Origin: Umbelopsis ramanniana AG
Lineage: Eukaryota > Mucoromycota > Umbelopsidomycetes > Umbelopsidales > Umbelopsidaceae
Length of the DNA: 64,000 nucleotides
Assembly (NCBI RefSeq): GCF_025399195.1
Contig: NW_026252090.1
Location: 248,001-312,000, forward strand
Direction of reading: 5' to 3'
Part shown: in pieces, positions 58,232-64,000 of the stretch
How the letters are laid out: every line of letters begins with the position of its first letter
Numbering within the stretch: position 1 is the first letter of the stretch
The notes under the pieces: generated by a model
Databases searched by the model: none
The model's input: the letters and a program-made list of their open reading frames with translations, nothing else
Told to the model about the DNA's origin: nothing
Translations under genes and position numbers: made by a program

Positions 58232-61101
58232 TTAGAAAAGCAGTGGAATTTTGGTGAAAAGGTTGCCATCGGTCTTCCAATACAGTGGAACTTCATTATT
58301 CAATATGTCAATGAAAGCACGGGCAGTAGCAAGCATGACGCGGGTATCCTCTCCATCTTTTGACAGAAAATCTGCAACTTTCCAATTTGGTGCCTCTCCG
58401 ATCTTCAGCGTCAAATTTTGTGCAAGTCTATGATGCCAGTTTTCCTGTTTTAAGAAAAGGCGTAAAGCTATCAGCTTGATGGACGATAACAAAAAGTCGT
58501 TTGCCATAATCTGTGACTCACATGGTATATAGCTACTTTCCAAACCGTTCTAATCGGCTCCAGCAAAGACAAGTCGCAATGAACTCCATTTTCTTGCTGC
58601 GCAAGCTGCTGTCTAACCCAAACCTCGTCTCTGCCAACTTCGACCACCCAGTCGCCCCATCCATACAGCCACTTTGTCTTCTTTGTGACTTTCTGTACCT
58701 CTACATCTCGGATAACAGGATATACCAAACTATTGTCACTTCTACCATTTTGAATAAGTCATTAGAACAGATGTCACTGAAATGCAATCGATATATTCTA
58801 CTTGATCACTAACCCAAGTTTTGAATTTGTCGCCAATTGGCCCTGTGGTGTATCAATATCGGACGGGAGTCTTCTGGACGATTGTAACTTAAGTTCCCAA
58901 GAATAGTCACTGTGAAGGCATATTAGTGTAAGAAAAAAATACATAGATGCACCTCTGAATGGGCTGGCAGAAGAAACACCACTCCACGAACAAGTGGATC
59001 TAAGACACTCGGCATCACCATTATTCATGTACATACCTATCCAAGCTTACACAGTTCGCAATGACAAGGTCGTCGTGGTCGGTCAGGCAGTTCCAAAGAT
59101 TAATGGATCCATTAGAGTTGAACGTACAAGTGATAGTTGTTGGCCATCTAGACCTTTTTTGTGGCTGAGAGTCACGACGATCTCTTACTGGCACTGTAAA
59201 GGTCGGGTATTGTAATGTATCCATTGAGAAAGTAACCCTAGGAGAATCGTGATATTCGTGACAGTTTCGATTAAGATACTCTAACAACGGGTTGATGTGA
59301 TTTTTGTCCACAGATATGCTATAATGAATGGTAAGTACAGGGTGCGCTTTTCATCAGTGGTCATGGTGTATGCATCTTACCATGGGGCCAGCCCTGATCT
59401 GAACTTAGGATTTGGAAAATACTTGTTGGCCAGGTCTTCCAGCGACAGTGGGTCGGTTCGATTCGGGTAATCAATGAGACATATTTGCCCAAACCTATTG
59501 AAACTTGTTAGCGTTGGAGACAGGTCATAGCGGACGAATTTACACTCACTGGATCTTCATTACAAATTCCCAATCAAATAACCGAATGCTTTCAAGCGCT
59601 TTTTCCAGTACATCCTGCAACTGTTGAGCATTATTCTCATCAAGCCTAAATGTTTAATTAGCATTGACAAGACACCATCACTCACACACACCATCGATGT
59701 ACTCACGTTTGTAACTCGGGTGATAGGCTCCTAACATCTGTGTTCTTCATAAGCAACATATCGTCGTCATCCAAGTCGATCAGGTTCTTTTCTTGAAGAG
59801 TCACAGGAACGCCAGTTTTCACAGGTTCCATTAGCCTATATTTGCTCTCCAATTTCTGTTCTTGTCTTGGATCAAGTGTATCACTGATGATAAAATCAGG
59901 TGGTAGTCGACTGAAACGAACTAGCAGTTTCTCTTTCGGCTGACGCAACAGATGTAGTCGTTGAGGGGTGATCCTACGTACAGACTTGAGATACCAATTT
60001 CGAAGACGGCGGCCAGCTTCTAGAATCTTCTCTGGCGAATCGCTCGACATTCGTATAGCCTTTCGAATTCATTCAAGTCAACACACATGTGCCTCGATTT
60101 CTCCTTGTATGCATGTACTTACATTAGCATCCTTGTCGTACCACATGTAGCATTTACACTCTGCTCTGAGACTATTTAAATAGACTTCTTTATCTCCGAG
60201 ATACTTCATGATAGGCATATTCCTATCAGGGATCATGAAGACGCCGCTATATGGTTGCGTGCCTGTCGGATGTTGCTGATAAACCCTCTCCTCTAAAAGT
60301 CGCTTTTCATGTCGTTCTACCCGTCTCTGCTCTCGCTCAGTAAGAGGTCGCTCGGGACGAGCCCACCCTTTTCTTCGTCTTCTCGAATTCATCTCGTTCT
60401 TTCAATAGTAAAGTTAATTAGCTAGCATTCTAGGCTGATCGTAAAGCACCCTTATTTTACCTCGTGTAGATTAGTGGCAAGCATATTTAGTTGATCTTTT
60501 GCCTTTTGAATAGCAATTGAGTCTCCCCAAATATCTATTTGCTACATTGTCAAAGATGATGCTTAGTACCATGTGTCTATGGCGTCATAGAAACCGCATG
60601 TATACTTACACCCTTCGCGTCATTGTATTCGACATACGCCGTTGTCTCCTCACGAAGACGAGCAAATCGTGCTTTGCGGTCGTTTCCCAGTAAATCTCGA
60701 AGGGTTCTGTTTGCTGGTAACTTCAAAAGGTGATTCAATACTTGTCTACGTTTTGTAAATAGTACAAATCCTCCACTGAGTTACTTACCACCCAATAATC
60801 ATCTGGAAACCGATCAGGAGCGTCGATATTTTCTATGTAGCTGTCATAATTTTGGTCGTTGCTCGGGCTAGATACTTCTAAGCCTGGGGTAATGCTCAAT
60901 TGAGTCCGAGCTCGACCGATGATATCGTCTCGTAGAACATCTGGATCACGCCAGCTGTCGGCAATCTCGTCGTCTAAATCGTATGGAACTTCAGGCTAAT
61001 TCAATGCAAAGCATGTGGTAATGGAGGAAAGGCAAGAATGAATATAATTAAAGACTATAGTAAGAACATTATGAAGATAAATCGTGTACCTCTATCGACA
61101 T
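58232..61101 (-). CDS. Fungal protein of unknown function with a KH-like N-terminal region
   Basis: I do not know a characterised orthologue. The ATG at 61101 gives MSIE, spliced to PEVPYDLDDEIADSWRDPDV and IIGRARTQLSITPGLEV. A KH-like stretch follows (LPANRTLRDLLGNDRKARFA, REETTAYVEYNDAKG, QIDIWGDSIAIQKAKDQLNM). A basic helical section comes next (RPLTEREQRRVERHEKRLLE), then PYSGVFMIPDRNMPIMKYLG, KILEAGRRLRNWYLKSV, LLVRFSRLPPDFIISDTLDP, LQDVLEKALESIRLFDWEFV, HEYHDSPRVTFSMDTLQYPT and a domain with TTITCTFNSNGSINLWNCL. The last exons read WLYGWGDWVVEVGRDEVWV and NWHHRLAQNLTLKIGEAPNW. About 12 exons. The layout is that of conserved uncharacterised fungal proteins; RNA binding is a guess from the KH-like part. 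Internal exon borders are approximate. Confidence 0.65.
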
Positions 61102-62604
61102 TGAGCTGTAGTGAAAGTAACTGCATTTGCTTTAGATGCAGGTTTGTGACTTTTTAAACAATGATCCAAAATTCTGTCAGTGTAGAAATGGCTGAGCAAC
61201 AGCAGCTCAAGGTTGGCATGCATATTCAGCCTTGTATATGTCTTCTTAAACAAGTTGAAAAGGCGGATAGCACCACATTTCAATACTTAAGGTTAGTATC
61301 CGACTTTGTATTGTCCGTTATAACATTGGTGTCATAAAGCACTAATGTTATTCGAACCTGAAATATTTCCTTAAATGATTCACTGTGGAGAATCGTTCCC
61401 CGAGAATACCACGCCTGTCATAAAAGTCAGCACGGAAATGAAATGAAGACAAGACGAACATCTCATAGAAGGAATTCAAACTGATAAAGTATCATAGAGC
61501 AAAGAGTTGAATGACCTTTCTGTTTGGAAGAAATACCGAAGATTGAACTTGCATTTCAGTCCCTTCTTCCATTTTCCTTCTATGCCAAAAGGCATTGTGT
61601 TCCGTATCCACACTTTCTTCACTGAAGATGAAAGCAGTTCTCACGGCAATGTTACTCGTATTCGTTCTTCATCCCTCCGTACCTCCCCTTGTTCCCTGCC
61701 ACTGAGCCGCTTCCTGCCGATCCCGAGCTGAGGTTGTATAATGCGTTTTCGTATCATTTTCGTTTCCCTGTCTCATCCACGTGAAAAAAAAATATTTGAG
61801 TGCGGCTTCCTTGTTAATGGTCCAATCGAACTATGATGTTAGTCCATACCAATTGACATGTATGAAAGATGAAAACATTTGTTGGAAATAAGATCTGTTG
61901 TGAACATTCTAAGCGTATATAATCTAGAGAATAGCCAAAGGAATGCGACTTGTTTCATCAGCCCTTCTCTTCCTCTTGATGCAGTTTCGCCTTAAACCGT
62001 GGTAACTTCGCACCTTGTAACTCCATAGCAATGCTCCATACGTTACTACCCTTATTGTCACTTGTTTCCTTTTTAGACGATAAATTTTTAGAGAAGTCTT
62101 TTAATTCCATTACTTTGACTTTTACAACTCAACATTGCTGCGCGAGTTGTCAGATACCTTTAGGAATGGCATTGATGACATACAGACGTATTGGATCAAA
62201 TTTTGGCGACATGTACTATTCATTAAGCCAAGTTAACTGCCACCTTATGATTAATGATTTTTCGACACAAGCACAATATCGCAACAAGTAGCTACTCACT
62301 ATCATTTGATCTTTCGATAATCTTGATGAAAGATTATATTTAATACGATTACCTTCACTTACTACTTTTGACGCACCATAACTGCTAATTTCGGTCGATT
62401 GATCCCTGATAATGATAGCTCATCGATCACGCACCGCAACTTTAAAGCAGTATGATCTCCGCCAAAAAAGGACGAGAGCTGAGTCATAGACAAACCTTGA
62501 TGCTAGCCAGATGATTAAATATAAATTATGTAATGCTCACATATGGTTTTTGGAGTATCAAACAAGTTCAAAAAAGAAGAAACATCTAAACCCTCTACAA
62601 ATTT
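61102..62604. other. Gene-free interval, 1.5 kb
   Basis: Divergent region between the KH-like and MFS genes. A 74-codon plus-strand frame (61507-61731) and an 86-codon frame (62031-62291) have no recognisable similarity. A TATA-like ATATAAATTA lies about 85 bases before the MFS start. No RNA gene seen. Confidence 0.4.
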
Positions 62605-64000
62605 ATGGCTAATGCTCAAACTACTGACCTCGAAAACCCAAGTAGTAGCGATGCCGGCCCCATATCCCGAATTGATACAAACGATGCTGAGGTGTATAGC
62701 GCTTTCAGTGTAGGTCAAAGATATAGCATCTTAGCAATTGTTGCAACTGCTGGATTTCTTTCCACACTTTCGGCCAACATTTATTTTCCTGCCTTGGGAG
62801 TGGTGCAAAATGTATGTCTATTTGATCTGCATCAAGACTACATATCAGTATCACTGATTCAACCTATTACAGGATCTCCACACCACCCCAGAACTGATCA
62901 ACCTTACCATTTCACTTTATATGGTAATCTCAGCTTCATTACTTTAACTGACATGCGACAAATTGGTTTTTAAAGCGCAATCTTAATTTTTTCTCAGGTG
63001 TTTCAAGGCTTGTCTCCATCCTTTTGGGCACCTCTGGCTGACCTGTGGGGTAGACGCCCGGTATATCTTGCAACAACCACAGTGTATCTAGCGTCCAATA
63101 TTGCGCTAGCCGTGGCTCCAAATTACGCATCCGTACTTGTTCTCCGTATGTTGCAAGCTTTTGGTTCAGGTCCAGTCATTGCGCTAGGTACGATCGCATT
63201 CATACATGCTATTCATGTTACGAATCACTTAATTTGTATCGTTTTCTGTAGGTGCTGGATGCATCGGAGACATTGCAAACCCCACAGAGTATGTTTTTAG
63301 CGACTGTTGCTTCAAAGCTTTCTACTGCATCCTTTCTCTAAAACCTATTACAGACGTGGCACGTTTTTTGGGATTTATACGTCTGGTCCTCAATTAGCCT
63401 TTGTGTTTGGCCCTGTATTGGGAGGGATCGTAGTAAGTGTTTCTTTCAATGGGGCTTTGCATGCTGTGTTTCAGCCTAACTGCCATAAAGTAAAGCTGAC
63501 ATGTTCATTTTAAGACTAACTCACTCGGGTGGCGATGGATCTTTTGGATTTTGACTGTACTGGCAGGAGTTCTATTGCTCTCCATTGTATTTCTGCTACG
63601 TGAAACTCTAAGATCGCTGGTAGGCAATGGCACCGGATACGCAAATCCAACCCCAACGCAATGGCTATATAAGCGCTTCAAAGGCACCGATAAAGCCAGT
63701 ACTGCTGATACAAAACGATTCAGGCAATTCCCCAATATACTGACGCCATTGACTTATGCTTTCCAACAGGACATTGGACTATGCTTGATCTACAATGGCA
63801 TGTCTTATTCAGTGTTTTACGCTATGCTTGCTGCATATTCCAGATTACTGGAAACGAGCTACAACCTCAATGAACTTCATGCCGGTCTTTGCTACATTCC
63901 CACTGGAATAGGTTGCATTTTTGGAAGCTTGCTGGAAGGAAAGATACTGGATAGAGATTTCCGCATTATAGCTGAACAGCACGGATATGATCCAAAGGTG
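62605..64000 (+). CDS. MFS transporter, DHA1-like drug:H+ antiporter type (partial, runs off the window)
   Basis: A plasma-membrane or vacuolar multidrug/polyamine-type transporter. From the ATG at 62605 an acidic cytosolic tail (MANAQTTDLENPSSSDAGPI) leads to TM1, ILAIVATAGFLSTLSANIYF with PALGVVQN. Then after an intron DLHTTPELINLTISLYMVFQ, the loop motif APLADLWGRRPVYL (major-facilitator signature D-x-x-G-R-R), RMLQAFGSGPVIALGAGCIG with DIANPTERGTFFGIYTSGPQ, the antiporter motif region FVFGPVLGGIV and TNSLGWRWIFWILTVLAGV. A central loop and the start of the second half (LCLIYNGMSYSVFYAMLAAY) follow. Roughly the first 60-65 percent is in the window; the rest lies beyond 64000. The motifs fit the Qdr/Dtr-like DHA1 subfamily; the substrate is unknown. 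Confidence 0.9.

Noticed and set aside
57836-58363. 175-codon frame running through the tRNA gene
   Set aside because: It overlaps a well-supported tRNA and its terminator, so it is accidental.
62031-62291. Transposase-like remnant upstream of the MFS gene
   Set aside because: No catalytic triad, terminal repeats or known motif; only an open frame.
1-64000. Defence system, CRISPR array, prophage or biosynthetic cluster
   Set aside because: No direct-repeat array, phage module or core biosynthetic enzyme; gene structure is eukaryotic throughout.

Overview
The window is a 64-kb piece of a nuclear fungal genome. Genes are dense, on both strands, and most are cut by many short introns (about 50-90 bases) with GTAAGT-like donors, CTAAC-like branch points and YAG acceptors. 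Content points to an early-diverging fungus, most likely Mucoromycota (Mucorales or Umbelopsidales): a heterotrimeric G-protein gamma subunit, a Kre2/Mnt1-type mannosyltransferase, a fungal UPF0658 Golgi protein, a trichome-birefringence-like PC-esterase and an expansin-like secreted protein. The placement is inference; no rRNA or other marker is present. I saw no intact transposon, viral element, CRISPR array or secondary-metabolite cluster.

Layout. 0.2-8.2 kb: RNA and lipid housekeeping genes in divergent pairs: a PCID2-type PCI protein (-) facing CLP1 (+), then PNO1 (-) facing a GRAM/VASt sterol-transfer protein (+). 8.2-10 kb: gene-free. 10-18 kb: Nudix hydrolase (+), mitochondrial SSB (-), a repeat protein of unknown function (-), an MPPED-like metallophosphoesterase (-). 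18-25.5 kb: Rax1-like RGS membrane protein (+), PRPP synthetase (-), a gene-poor 1.9 kb, an intronless UNC93-like transporter (+) and a G-gamma subunit (-). 25.9-34.3 kb: a small PPxY membrane protein (-), a Ypk-type AGC kinase (-), an Iml2/TTC39 protein (+), an expansin-like secreted protein (-). 36-50 kb: UPF0658 Golgi protein (+), Mnt1-type mannosyltransferase (-), UBA-UBX-LRR protein (+), a Derlin-like/glycosyltransferase fusion (+), a PC-esterase-like Golgi protein (+), an F-box/WD40 protein (-). 51-57 kb: SKP1 (-) facing BCP1 (+), then trifunctional C1-tetrahydrofolate synthase (+). 57.8 kb: tRNA-Ala(UGC). 58-64 kb: a KH-like protein of unknown function (-) and an MFS transporter (+) cut off by the window end.

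Themes. Several neighbours act in related processes: RNA export/3' end/40S maturation on the left; Golgi glycosylation and membrane genes at 36-48 kb; ubiquitin-linked genes at 40-52 kb (UBX-LRR, Derlin-like domain, F-box/WD40, SKP1). In fungi such proximity is only suggestive. Most noteworthy are a single-gene fusion of a Derlin/rhomboid-like membrane domain to a PGAP4-like glycosyltransferase domain, a UBA-UBX-LRR protein, an unrecognised repeat protein built on an N-x-Q-R motif, a PC-esterase whose catalytic serine position reads Ile, an in-frame upstream ATG that would give C1-THF synthase a mitochondrial presequence, and a 12-base microexon carrying a cysteine of an expansin-like fold. 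Exon boundaries were read by eye; gene ends are firmer than internal junctions.
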